From the NCBI RefSeq assembly GCF_910594005.1, contig NC_057816.1, positions 27,483,797 through 27,547,796 of the forward strand: a DNA stretch of 64,000 bases, given 5' to 3'. Positions within the stretch are counted from its first letter, which is position 1. Every line of letters starts with the position of its first letter. Below are positions 54,015-64,000 of the stretch, in pieces. The notes under the pieces were generated by a model. That model was not told where the DNA came from, did not search any database, and saw only the letters and a program-made list of their open reading frames with translations. This DNA comes from Cervus elaphus. Taxonomy: Eukaryota > Chordata > Mammalia > Artiodactyla > Cervidae. The position numbers and the translations under genes were made by a program.

Positions 54015-55163
54015 TCACTCTCCTCTTTCACCCTTATCAGGAGACTCTAATTCCTCTTCACTTTCTGCCATGAGAGTGGTATCATCTGCATATCTGAGGT
54101 TGTTGTTATTTCTCCCTGCTATCTTGATTCCAACTTGTGATTCATCTAGCCTGACATTTCTTATGATGTACTCTGCATAGAAGTTAAATAAGCAGGTGAC
54201 GATATACACCTTTCTTTCAGGAAAGTACTCCTTTCCTGATTTGGAGCCAGTCTGTTGTTCCAAGTCCAGTTCTAACTGTTGCTTTTTGACCCACATATAG
54301 ATTTCCCAGAAGACAGGTAAGGTGGTCTGGTATTCCCATCTCTTTGAGAATTTTCCAGTTTGTTGCGATCCACACAGTCAAAGGCTTTAGTGTAGTCAAT
54401 GAAGCAGAAGTAGATGTTTTTCTGGAATTCCCTTGCTTTCTCTATGATTCAACAAATGTTAGCAGTTTGATCTCTGATTCCTCTGCCTTTTCCAAACCCA
54501 GCTTATACACCTGGAAGTTCTTGGTTCACACACTGCTGAAGCCCATTTTGAAGGATTTTGAGCATAACCTTACTAGCATGTGAAATGAGCACAATTGCCC
54601 AGTACTTTGAACATTCTTTGGCATTGCCCTTCTTTAGGATTGGAAGGAAAACTGACCTTTTCCAGTCCTATGGCCACTGCTGAGTTTTCCAAATTTGCTG
54701 ATACATTTAGTGCAGCACTTTAAGAGCATCATCTTTTGGGATTTGAAATGGCTCAGCTGGAATTCCATCACATCCACTAGCTTTGTTGTAGTAATACTTC
54801 CTAAGGCCCACTTGACTTCACACTCCAGGATGTCTTGCTCTAGGTGGGTGACCACACTATCCTGGTTATCTGGGTCATTAGGTCTTTCTTATACAGTTCT
54901 TCTGTGTATTCTTGCCACCTCTTCTTAATCTCATCCACTTCTGTTAGAGCCTTATCATTTCTGTCTTTTATTGTGCCCATCCTTGCATGAAATATTCCCT
55001 TGGTATCTATATTCTTGAAGAGATCTCTAGCTTTTCCCATTCTTTTGTTTTCATCTATTTCTCTGCATTGTTCACTTATCAAGGCCTTCTTATCTCTCCT
55101 TGCTATTCTCTGGAACTCTGCATTCAGTTGGATATATATCTCCCTGTCTCCCTTGTTTTTCAA
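54015..55163 (-). pseudogene. BovB reverse transcriptase remnants
   Basis: The pieces 54840-55163 (linker: EIDENKRMGKARDLFKNI, VDEIKKRWQEYTEELYKKDL), 54634-54855 (LEQDILECEVKWALGSITTT), 54217-54399 (MGIPDHLTCLLGNLYVGQKA) and 54015-54296 (NNLRYADDTTLMAESEEELE, with the catalytic YADD) lie in different frames. Motif A is destroyed by frameshift near 54400-54420. The order matches BovB throughout, so these are one broken gene. Confidence 0.85.
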
Positions 55164-55802
55164 TTATCTTCTTTCCTTAGCTATTTGTAAAACTTTCTCA
55201 GACAACCACTTTACCTTCTTACATTTCTTTTCCTTTGGGATGGTTTTGGTCCCTGCCTTCTGTACCATGTTAAGAAACTCTGTCCATAATTCTTTAGGCA
55301 CTGTGGCTATCTGATCTAATCCCTTGAATTAATTTGTCACTTCTGCTGTGTAGTCATAAGGAATTTTATTTAGGTCATACCCAAATGGCCTAGTGGTTTT
55401 CCCACTAAGAAACCACATTGAAGTGGTTTTCTTCAATTTAAGCCTGGATTTTGCAATAAGGAGCTCATGATGTGAGTCACAGTCAGCTCCAGGTCTTGTT
55501 TTTGCTGTCTGTAAAGAACTTCATCTTGCTGCAAAGAATATGATCAATCTGATTTTTATATTGACCATCTGGTGATGTCCATGTGTAGAGTCTTCTCTTG
55601 TGTTGTTGGAAGAAGGTGTTTGCTATGACCAGTGCATTCTCTTGGCAGAACTCTGTTATCCTTTGCCCTGCTTCATCCTGTACTCCAAGGCCAAATTTGC
55701 CTGTCACTCCAGGTATCTCTTGACTTCCTACTTTTGCATTCCAGTCCCCTATGATGAAAAGGACATCTTTTTTTTTTTTTTTAATGTTAGTTCTAGAAGG
55801 TC

Positions 55803-56168
55803 TTATAGGTCTTCATAGAATGGATCAGCTTCATCTTCTTTGGCATTAGTGGTAGGGGCATAGACTTGGATTACTGTGATGTTGAATGATTTGTCTTGGA
55901 AACAAACAGAGATCATTCTGTCGTTTTTGAGACTGCACCCAAGTACTGCATTTTGGACTCTCTTGTTGACTGTGAGGGCAACTCCATTGCTTCTAAGGGA
56001 TGCTTCCCCACAGTAGTAGTTATAGTGGTCATCTGAATTAAATTCTTCCATACCCATCCATTCTAGTTCACCGATTCCTAAAATGTCAATGTCCACTCTT
56101 CCCATATTCTGTTTGACCAGGTCCAATCTACCTTGATTCATGGAACTAAATTTCAGCTCCCTATACAA
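55803..56168 (-). pseudogene. BovB endonuclease fragment
   Basis: 121 codons including SSMNQGRLDLVKQNMGRVDI, LEWMGMEEFNSDDHY and NITVIQVYAPTTNAKEDEAD. This corresponds to the N-terminal part of the BovB apurinic-type endonuclease; the residues before SSMNQG are 5'-UTR readthrough. It has fewer early stops than the plus-strand copy at 12400 but is cut off by a stop and the T-run that follow. It is non-functional. Confidence 0.85.
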
Positions 56169-56570
56169 TAGTGTTCTTTACTACACCGGGCTTTGCTCTC
56201 ACCATATCCACAAATGAACATATCCACAAATGAACATCATTTCCGATTTGGCCCAGTCATTTCATTCTTTCTGGAGCTATTAGTAATTGCCCTCTGCTTT
56301 TCCTCAGTAGCATATTAATTGGACACCTTCTGACCTGGGAGGCTCATCTTACAGGGTCATATATTTTTGTCTTTTCATACTGTTCATGGGGTTCTCAGGG
56401 CAAGAATACTGGAGTGGTTTGCCATCCCCTCTTCCAGTGGGCCATGTTTTGCCAGAACTCCTCTCTATGACGAGTTTATCTTGGGTGGCCCTGCATAGCA
56501 TGGCTCATGGCTTCATTGAGTTACACAAACCCCTTTGCCACAACAAAGCTGTGATCCGTGAAGGAGGTTC

Positions 56571-56699
56571 TTGGCTATAACCACCTGGAATGAAGTTTCT
56601 GTCATGCTGAACTAGAAAGGAGGAATGGGTTCAAATGTCATAGGCTCTCACTGCTTTTATCAAGTTTTAGTGAATTTTCTTAAATAGATATTTCTCCAT
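56571..56699. other. Short unique stretch
   Basis: Nothing recognised. Confidence 0.4.
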
Positions 56700-56930
56700 T
56701 TGTCCTTAGCACAACAGCCTCTGTAGACACACAGAGGAAATAGCTTTTGATTATGTAGTGAGAAGGTGGCCATCCATAAGTCGGAGAACTCTCACCATAA
56801 ACCAACTGTGACAGCTCTTTGATCTTGGACTTCTAGCCTCCAGACTGTGAGAAAATACATTTTTTTTTTTTTTCCGTTTAACCCACCCAGCCTGTGGTAT
56901 TTTATGGCAGCCCCAGCCAAATAATACATC
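56700..56930 (+). mobile_element. MLT1-like (MaLR) LTR 3' part
   Basis: 'tgatcttggacttctagcct', 'ccagactgtgagaaaataca', a T-run, then 'cccacccagcctgtggtatt' and 'ttatggcagccccagccaaa' match the MaLR LTR end. No viral gene. Confidence 0.78.
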
Positions 56931-56934
56931 ACTT

Positions 56935-57600
56935 CTCCATAGTATTATCACTATATTTTACTTTAGCCATTCTGATGAGTTTATAGTGACATTATATGCT
57001 GCTTTTAACTTGTGTTTCCCTAACAATTAAAGATGTTGAGTACCTTCTCATATATTTTCATTCTGTGTATCTTCTTTGCTGAAATATCTCTTCACACTTT
57101 TTGCTCATTTTATGATTGGATTGTCTTTCATAATGTTTGTGTTTTCAGAGTTCTTCATACTTTTTAGATATGCTGAATATGTGACTTACAAATACTTCCC
57201 CTTATTCTGTAGCTTGTATGGTCATCCTCTTAATAGTATCAGTCACAAAGAAAAGTTTTAACTTTTGATGAAGCTGTAACTTAACAAGTTTTCCTTTCAT
57301 GGTTAGAGCTTTTGATATCACATCTAAGAACTCTTTTGTTGTTGTCTACTCACTAATTCATATATGACTCTGCGATCCCATGGACTGCAGCAGGCCAGGC
57401 TTCCCTGTCCTTAACTATCTCCCAGTGTTTGCACACACTCATGTCCATTGAGTTGGAAACGCCATCCAACTGTCTCATCATCTGTACTCCTTCCTTAGTC
57501 CTAAATCCCAAAGAATTTCTCCTATTTGTTAAAGTTTTTTAGTTTTATGTTTTACATTTAAGCCCAGGATCCATTTTAGTGGATATTCATGGGAAACAGT
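56935..57600 (-). mobile_element. Old L1 ORF2/3' fragment split by BovB
   Basis: Reversed L1 text: 'agccattctgatgagtttat', 'tgcttttaacttgtgtttcc', 'tgttgagtaccttctcatat', then 'agcccaggatccattttagt' after the BovB piece. Non-coding. Confidence 0.65.
57338..57497 (-). mobile_element. BovB 3' end fragment, 160 bp
   Basis: Reversed BovB tail: 'gactctgcgatcccatggac', 'cttccctgtccttaactatc' and 'gccatccaactgtctcatca'. It lies inside the old L1, whose text is continuous across it; short flanks ACTCTTT/ACTCCTT may be the TSD. Confidence 0.82.
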
Positions 57601-58669
57601 GTCTGTGTCATAAATAGACTAAGCAGTGGACCAAGGAAATAAAGAGACAGTCTAACTGATAATGATAACAAAAGAATAAGTATCACATGGAGGGTACCGG
57701 AATTTCCATTAAACAGGTAAGATGAGGACAAAGCTAATCAGGTCATGTGGGCTTTTGCTAGGATACACAAAATCAGAGGAGACTCCAGAACCATTTTAAT
57801 ATATGCCCCTGCTTAGTGCTCTCAGGCAAGTCACTCAGTCTTTCTTGATTCAGTTTCCTTGTCTATAAAATCTTCAAACTAACCCACTGATTTGCAGTCT
57901 GGAGTACAGGAGGAGTCGAGAGGGTTAGGAGGCATAGTAACTGAGAAGTGTGGGTAGGCACGAGAACTGACAAGAAAGTGAAATCTCTGAATCTTTCCTA
58001 CCTTTCCTCTTGGAGCCTATTGCTTCCCATATCATATGCCTTTTCTTCTTGATTCCAAGTGCCCTTCCTATTTCTTATTCTTGCTAACCTCAATCATGGA
58101 TTATAGTTGTACACCCCAACCCACTATGACATTTGCTGAGAATGCATCAGAGATTGAAACACCTAGCAAGTTTACAAAATAATAGTTAAATTATGCATCT
58201 AAGTAAACATCTAGGTTTTTAATCAGTGTACTCCCAGTGAACAATAATACTAGATTTAAATGAATTTTTCTATGATTCTTCCCTCCTTCTTTTGTGACCT
58301 CCTTCTCCATTACCAATTTCCTAAGAAAATAGTAAGTATTTGGCTCTCTGTTGTAATACCTGTGAAACCCAGAGATATAATTAGATGTAGGTTTTAAATA
58401 TCATATTTACCTTTTAATTCAAGGTCATTGGATAATGCCTAGAAATTATAAAAACTGAGAAAAGCCTTTCCAAAAGATTTATTACAAGCAGAAGAACAAT
58501 TATACATATAAGTGTATATCTCCATGGTATACCAAAACTTAGAAAGCCCCTTCCAACTAGTAACTTGATTTAGATTGAGAAATTATTACACACACACATA
58601 CAAGCATACAGTTATGCACACACAACCTATACTGCCGCACAACATCCACACATCCAGACTCATTCCAAT
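57601..58669. other. Mostly unique; MIR-like fragment 57800-57890
   Basis: 'tctcaggcaagtcactcagt' and 'cagtttccttgtctataaaa' are MIR core. The rest is unrecognised; a CA-rich patch lies at 58590-58630. Confidence 0.45.
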
Positions 58670-58790
58670 TTTGTGATTCATCTTCTCTGATCTTAGACAA
58701 ATCATATCATTTTTCTCAGTGTCAATTTTCCATCTCCAAAATGAAGAGACTAAACTAGGTTATTTGTGAAATAACTGATATCTCTTCAAG
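58670..58790 (+). mobile_element. MIR core fragment
   Basis: 'ctgatcttagacaaatcata' and 'ttttccatctccaaaatgaa' match the MIR core. Diverged. Confidence 0.55.
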
Positions 58791-58882
58791 TCTAAAAATA
58801 ACTTGCTCTTTGTTACTCAACTTGATATTATTTCCTAGTGAAAATCAACAGCTGCTTTTTTCTTCTATGCTAAGCAAATCAT

Positions 58883-59358
58883 ACTTTGCCAACAAAGGTC
58901 CGTCTAGTCAAAGCTATGGTTTTTCCAGAAGTCGTATATGGATGTGAGAGTTGAACTATAAAGAAAGCTGATTGTCAAAGAATTGATGCTTTTGAACTGT
59001 GGTGTTAGATAAGACTCTTGAGAGTCCCTTGGACTGCAAAGAGATATAACTAGTCAGTCCTAAATGAAATCAGTCCTGAATATTCATTGGAAAGACTGAT
59101 GCTGAAGCTGAAACTCTAATACTTTGGCCACCTGATGCGAAGAACTAACTCATTGAAAAAGTCCCTGATGCTGGGAAAGATTGAAGACAGGAGGAGAAGG
59201 GGACAACAGAGGATGGGATGGTGGGATGGCATCATCGACTCAATGGACATGAGTTTGAGCAAGCTTCAAGAGTTGGTGATGGACAGGGAAACCTGGCATG
59301 CTGCAGTCCATGGGGTTGCAAGGAATTGGACACAGCTGAGCAACTGAACTGAACGAAA
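58883..59358 (+). mobile_element. BovB LINE 3' end, 476 bp
   Basis: From 'ctttgccaacaaaggtccgt' to 'gcaactgaactgaacga'. Short flanks CAAATCAT / CAATCAT (about 58875-58882 and 59359-59365) look like a TSD with one deleted base. A frame at 59135-59347 encodes the BovB C-terminus. Confidence 0.88.
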
Positions 59359-59365
59359 CAATCAT

Positions 59366-60170
59366 TTTTCTTATTTATTGAGTGAAAGAAGAATGGTATA
59401 TAGTACATAAATTTGGGATTGTGTGTGTATTTTAATCATCCATAAGATTCTTTAAGTTAACTGGAGGTGTTATGAAAACCTTAACCTTTATAATTTATTC
59501 CCTGAAGCTTTCCCAGGTTATTGTATTTGAAGACTGAACAAAGTGGATACTCAAACCTCAAGAACAATTCTTCACATGGAAGTTTCAATTCTAGGTACCA
59601 AAGACTTGAACTCTTAGGCTTCTATATTCATATCTGCTTCTAAAGAGCATCTCCCAGGGAGTGTAGCACTTCAGATTTGATTTCAGAAAAAGAATACACA
59701 GTAATTTTCTACTCTGAAGTGTACACTTAAAATAATGCATGTCTTTTCTGTTCCTCCTTTGTATATAATTTTACATATATATTTTATAAACACCTTGTAA
59801 ATTTGGTTAATTCTTCTTCAATATTTCTAATACTTGTATTTAAGGCACAAGGAAGGGACCTTACTGACCTCTTCAATAGTACAACTATGACGTGAGTTCT
59901 GAGTATCCTTTCTGCTTTATAAAAATTTACTAGTGATAAAGTGCTGGAGAAAGAATTTCTCCCCAGCCCTTACCTGGTCTCACTCTTTCACATGAGAAGA
60001 GTGAGAAATTTCTCCTTTTCCTAATACAACTCACCTGTTCATAATGGGATCTCAGGGGCATTAGAAACTGTACCTTTTTCTGCTCAGAGTATTTCTAGTA
60101 CTTGAATCATCTTCATTTAAAACAATGTTCTAAGCAAATTTCACAATACTTGGATAATCTTATACACTTC
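59366..60170. other. Unique stretch, no recognised feature
   Basis: Nothing recognised. Confidence 0.4.
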
Positions 60171-60284
60171 CTATGGCAACCCACTCCAGTATTTTTGCCT
60201 GGAGAATCCCATGGACAGAGGAACCTGGCAGGTTACAGTCTATGGGGTCGCAAGAGTTGGACACAACTTAGTGACTAAAACCAG
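60171..60284 (+). mobile_element. 5'-truncated BovA SINE
   Basis: 'ggcaacccactccagtattt' to 'ggacacaacttagtgactaa'. Confidence 0.86.
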
Positions 60285-60464
60285 GGGACAACCTAAAGAT
60301 CTGTGACTCATTTCAGTGTACAAACTCTGTTATGCTTCTTTGTTAAAAGGTCATATTGCCTTATAATCACATACTCTTTAAGGCTGATAAAAATGATACA
60401 ATGCCTGACTCTTCTTAATTATCATATCAGTACAGAAAGTGAACTTTATGAAAGTGAGCACTTT

Positions 60465-60740
60465 AAAATTAATTTGTATTGGAATATAAAATTTCATTCA
60501 AAATGTTGTGCTAGTTTCTGCTGTAGAGCAAAGTGAATCAGTTATACATATACCTATACCCCCCCTTTTTTAGACTTTGTTTCCCATATAGGTCATTACA
60601 GTTTGGCGTGGGAGGGATAAACTGGGAGATTCAGATTGACATATATACCACTGTTATATATAAAATAGATAACCAATCAGAATCTATTGTATAGCACAGG
60701 GAATGCTACTCATTATGACCTATATGGGAAAAGAATCTGG
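60465..60740 (-). mobile_element. 5'-inverted L1 3' end (twin-priming structure)
   Basis: 60465-60600 is the terminal L1 3' UTR in minus orientation (tgctagtttctgctgtagag, gtgaatcagttatacatata). 60603-60740 is the immediately upstream part of the same 3' UTR in plus orientation (gggagattcagattgacata, ttgtatagcacagggaatgc). The two share about 15 bases (atgacctatatggga and its complement). This layout is that of twin-primed reverse transcription. Confidence 0.75.
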
Positions 60741-60784
60741 AAAGGAGACAATGTGTGCATTAAGGAGGAAACCCAGAAAAATAC

Positions 60785-60935
60785 AACAGTTGAAACATCT
60801 GGGTTCAAGCACTTGTTTTGCCACCAATGTATTAACTGCCGTTCACCAGGTCATTCACTCCTTCCAGGACATTGTCTCCTCATCTATAAAAGGAAGGGAA
60901 TTTGAGAATTCTAACCCTTCAGTTCAGACATGCTA
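60785..60935 (+). mobile_element. MIR SINE
   Basis: 'tctgggttcaagcacttgtt', 'caggtcattcactccttcca' and 'ctcctcatctataaaaggaa' are MIR core. Diverged. Confidence 0.55.
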
Positions 60936-62392
60936 AAATTCTTCTTCTCATCTACTGATCTATTAAAGTGACAAGTTAGGTCTTCTGGACAGTTTCCAAA
61001 GGCAAAAAGAAGAAAATCAAGGGATTCTTTCTAACATAAGAGAAATAAATAAAACTGTACATGGGACACTGCAAAATGATATCAAAGTACACAGAAGCAA
61101 TTTACTCACTCTGTGAAAAGAGCAAGATAAGACATGAAGTGATATGCAACAGAGGGATGGCAACAGCTGTTAAAAGTAAGCAACGGGATTCTAAATGGAG
61201 AGTGGGCAACATTCTGGGACAAACCACCCTTTAGAGAAAAATGTTCAAATATATACATATATAAGGTTCAGAGATAATGATCGATCTGAAGACCAAGAAC
61301 CAATGAATCAAATGTCAGAAAGTATATGTTATAGAAGAAAGTGTATCTGTATTTATAAAAGAGAAAAATGGACTCAAAGTCTCATTCTTCCCTCTTCCCT
61401 ATCACACTCAGCTTTGAATGTCTAATATTTTCTGTTAATGAAGTACAATTCCTGAGATCACCGGCATCTTAAGTCTTTCGGAGCTGAATCATAAAGTTTC
61501 TCCAGCCTTGAAAAAACTTACCTGGATTCAAGAGTTAATTTCTCAGGAAGCTGGTCAGTGGATCAAAGTGGAAAAATCCAGAAGTTGAGGTTTTTCCTCC
61601 TTTAAAGACCCATTAAACTATGGTCACTCCTTAAAAGCAGAAATTCTGAGCTCTGGTGAAATTTTCTCTGAGAAGTAACTTGTGCGCTACACCCCTTGGT
61701 TTTCCAAATTGCTTGTAACTTCCAAACAAGGTTTAACAGCTGAATCCCACCTGCTCTTAATGAGAGTGATTTCAGTAGCAATGCTGTCGAATGAATCAAG
61801 CATAGAAAAGGCTCTAAAAAAGCAGAGGTTTGGATGAAGTTTTAATTCACATGTGGCAGTAGGGAACCCTGAATTCACAACTAAGCCTAAATTTAACCTT
61901 AGATTTCCTCCCAATCACTTTATCTCCGCTGCATGCTACTATTTAAATGAAGGCCTAACTCACTCTCTAAGGAAACTTTTCATTCAGACATATTAGAAAG
62001 AAAAATGACATTATAATGACTTAAATATGGAGAAGGGATTTTTAAAACTTTTTGCTATTAGGCTAACTGGCTATCATAATTAATTGCTGATGACTCTAAC
62101 ATGGTTTAATGGATAATAAATAGAGTGAGAAATGCAGAAACCTTTGTTTCAGTTCTACCTAAGTTCTTTCCTATAAATTGAAAGATATTAGCCCACATTT
62201 CTAAAGTTTGATTATTAAAAGAATTAGTTGACTTCTAACCTCACAGAAGACATATATTGAATACATAGATATTTTAAAGGTGTACGGAGAATGTATAGTA
62301 TGTCTTTATTTTAAAAGTTACTGTATGATAATGCATTCCAACCTGAAGAACTCACAAATAGTTATAATCTCTTCTTCTTACAAATTTTAAAC
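60936..62392. other. Unique DNA; possible conserved non-coding segment 61440-61960
   Basis: No repeats recognised. 61440-61960 is non-repetitive with balanced composition. Short frames on minus (61602-61914) lack domains. Confidence 0.35.
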
Positions 62393-63468
62393 TTTTTTTT
62401 TTCTTTTTCTTTATTTATTTTGGAGGCTAATTATTTTACAATATTGTATTGGTTTTGCCATACATTGACATGAATCTGCCACGGGTGTACATGTGTTCCC
62501 ATCCTGAACCCCCCTCCCACCTCCCTCCCCATCTCACCCCTCTGGGTCATCCAAGTACACCAGCCCCGAGCATCCTGTCTCATGCATCGAACCTAGACTG
62601 GCAACTCATTTCACATATGATAATATACATGTCTCAATGCCATTCTCCCAAACCATCCCGCCCTCGCCTTCTCCCACAGAGTCCAAAAGTCTGTTCTGTA
62701 CATCTGTGTCTCTCTTGCTGTCTCACATATAGGGTTATCATTACCATCTTTCTAAATTCCATATATATGTGTTAGTATACTGTATTGGTGTTTTTCTTTC
62801 TGGCTTACTTCACTCTGTATAATAGGCTCCAGTTTCATCCACCTCATTAGAATTGATTAAAATGAATTCTTTTTAATGGCTGAGTAATATTCCATGGTGT
62901 ATATGTACCACAGCTTCCTTATCCATTCATCTGCTGATGGGCATCTAGGTTGCTTCCATGTCCTGGCTATTATAAACAGTGCTGCGATGAACATTGGGGT
63001 GCACGTGTCTCTCTCAGATCTGGTTTCCTCAGTGTGTATGCCCAGGAGTGGGATTACTGGGTCATATAGCAGTTCTATTTCCAGTTTTTTAAGAAATCTC
63101 CACACTGTTCTCCATAGTGGCTGTACTAGTTTGCATTCCCACCAACAGTGTAAGAGGGTTCCCTTTTCTCCACACCCTCTCCAGCATTTATTGCTTGTAG
63201 ACTGTTAGATAGCAGCCATTCTGACTGGCATGTAATGGTACCTCATTGTGGTTTTGATTTGCATTTCTCTGATAATGAGTGATGTTGAGCATCTTTTCAT
63301 GTGTTTGTTAGCCATCTGTATGTCTTCTTTGGAGAAATGTCTGTTTAGTTCTTTGGCCCATTTTTTGATTGGGTCGTTTAATTTTCTGGAATTGAGCTGC
63401 AGGAGTTGCTTGTATATTTTTGATATTAATTCTTTGTCAGTTGCTTCATTTGTTATTATTTTCTCCCA
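62393..63468 (-). mobile_element. 5'-truncated L1 (1.07 kb)
   Basis: The T-run and reversed L1 3' UTR, then the reversed ORF2 C-terminus (minus frame 62857-63105 with LEIELLYDPVIPLLGIHTEE). It ends at 'attttctccca', about 35 bases short of the 5' end of the copy at 40505-41607. An older L1 end follows at once. No TSD was seen. Confidence 0.87.
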
Positions 63469-63690
63469 TTATTTTGTATTCAGATATAGCTGATTAATAG
63501 TGCTGTGGTAGTTTTAGGTGAACAATGAAGGGACTCAGTCATACATACACATGTATCCATTCTCCCTCAAAGCCCTCTCCCATCCAGACTGGCACATAAC
63601 ATTGAGTAGAGTTCCATGTGCTGTTACATAATAGGTCCTTTTTGGTTATCCATTTTGAATATAGCAGTGTACAATTGCTTCTTTTAACGG
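63469..63690 (-). mobile_element. Older L1 3' UTR fragment
   Basis: 'agctgattaatagtgctgtg', 'gtagttttaggtgaacaatg', 'aacattgagtagagttccat' and 'ataataggtcctttttggtt' match an older artiodactyl L1 3' UTR in reverse, the same family as 60465-60740. Confidence 0.7.
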
Positions 63691-64000
63691 CTTAAAAATT
63701 GTCCTTCCTGTCAGGAAGATGGAAATGAAGTATATTTCATGTTCTTAGGTGATGACTAAGTGTGGTTTGGTTTTATTGCTGTTCAGGCAAGGTCTATTTG
63801 TACTCTGGTCTAAAATTTCACAATCAGTAGGGCACAAATTCCAGAAGACAAAGTAAGAATTTAAAAGCAGGAGAAGATAAACAGCAACTGGAAATCTTCC
63901 ATAAATTCACACCATTTCAAGAGATGGATCCATCTTACAAACTTTCTGGATAGTAATCAAAAGTAAGCTTGTTCTCCAGTAATACAATATGTGTAGTGAT
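63691..64000. other. Unique stretch, no recognised feature
   Basis: Nothing recognised up to the window end. Confidence 0.4.

Larger units (their letters stand above)
53335..56570 (-). mobile_element. Longest BovB LINE in the window (3.2 kb, decayed)
   Basis: Reversed BovB from its 3' end (gactctttgcaactccatgg, near 53345) to 5' sequence beyond that of the copy at 12107 (acaacaaagctgtgatccgt, near 56538-56557), so close to full length. The endonuclease frame is at 55803-56168 and RT pieces at 54015-55163. At least seven frame breaks separate them. A T-run inside the endonuclease region (55768-55783) is a later expansion. No clear TSD was found. Confidence 0.88.

Noticed and set aside
3399..60284. 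tRNA genes at the many 'ggcttccctggtggctcag' sites
   Set aside because: These are heads of Bov-tA and CHR-2 SINEs with BovA bodies or tails. The cloverleaf is not preserved.
62449..63493. Plus-strand frames (62449-62775, 62894-63208, 63248-63493) as membrane proteins
   Set aside because: They are antisense translations of an L1 3' fragment. The same frames recur at 40990-41322, antisense to the other L1.

Overview
The window is gene-poor mammalian nuclear DNA from a ruminant (Pecora: cattle, sheep, goat, deer or a close relative). The evidence is its interspersed repeats: BovB (an RTE-clade LINE), the tRNA-Glu-derived Bov-tA and Bov-A2 SINEs, two CHR-2-type SINEs, and young ruminant L1 copies. 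Under them lie old mammalian repeats (L2, MIR, MER5A, L1M, MLT1/MaLR, hAT miniatures). I could not tell the species apart. I found no protein-coding exon, functional RNA gene, CRISPR array or operon-like arrangement. Every open frame with recognisable protein similarity is a decayed retrotransposon frame.

Layout. 1-805 is the CpG-rich 5' UTR of an L1 in minus orientation; its body lies left of the window. 1035-3398 is a nest: a MIR split by an internally deleted L1, which itself carries a BovB tail and a 47-bp BovB micro-insertion. 3399-12096 is old repeats, Bov-tA copies and a 1.1-kb L1. 12107-15189 is a nearly complete but dead BovB with an 11-bp target-site duplication (TSD). 15293-16600 is a SINE/BovB cluster in which two insertions share one target motif. 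16600-25620 is AT-rich DNA with scattered SINEs. 25747-28560 is a long antisense L2 broken by two BovB insertions. 28700-40500 is mainly unique DNA with SINEs and one LTR-like element. 40505-41607 is an L1. 44464-46084 is a dense nest: an MLT1 LTR holding a Bov-tA trimer, then a hAT miniature element holding a Bov-tA dimer. 47844-48595 is a solo endogenous-retrovirus LTR with 4-bp TSDs inside an L2. 53335-56570 is the longest BovB, in minus orientation. The right end carries a 5'-inverted L1 (60465-60740) and another 3' L1 fragment (62393-63468).

No genes work together here. What the window records is retrotransposition history: nested insertions with readable TSDs, multimeric SINEs, micro-insertions, clustered L1 truncation points and twin-priming inversion. 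The item closest to something possibly undescribed is a 245-codon antisense frame across the ruminant L1 5' UTR, comparable in position to primate L1 ORF0. Next are the Bov-tA trimer with one perfect 14-bp TSD and a recurrent dimeric Bov-tA form with one identical junction at three loci. Family names are from memory, without database searches. Boundaries without a stated TSD are approximate to about 10-30 bases.
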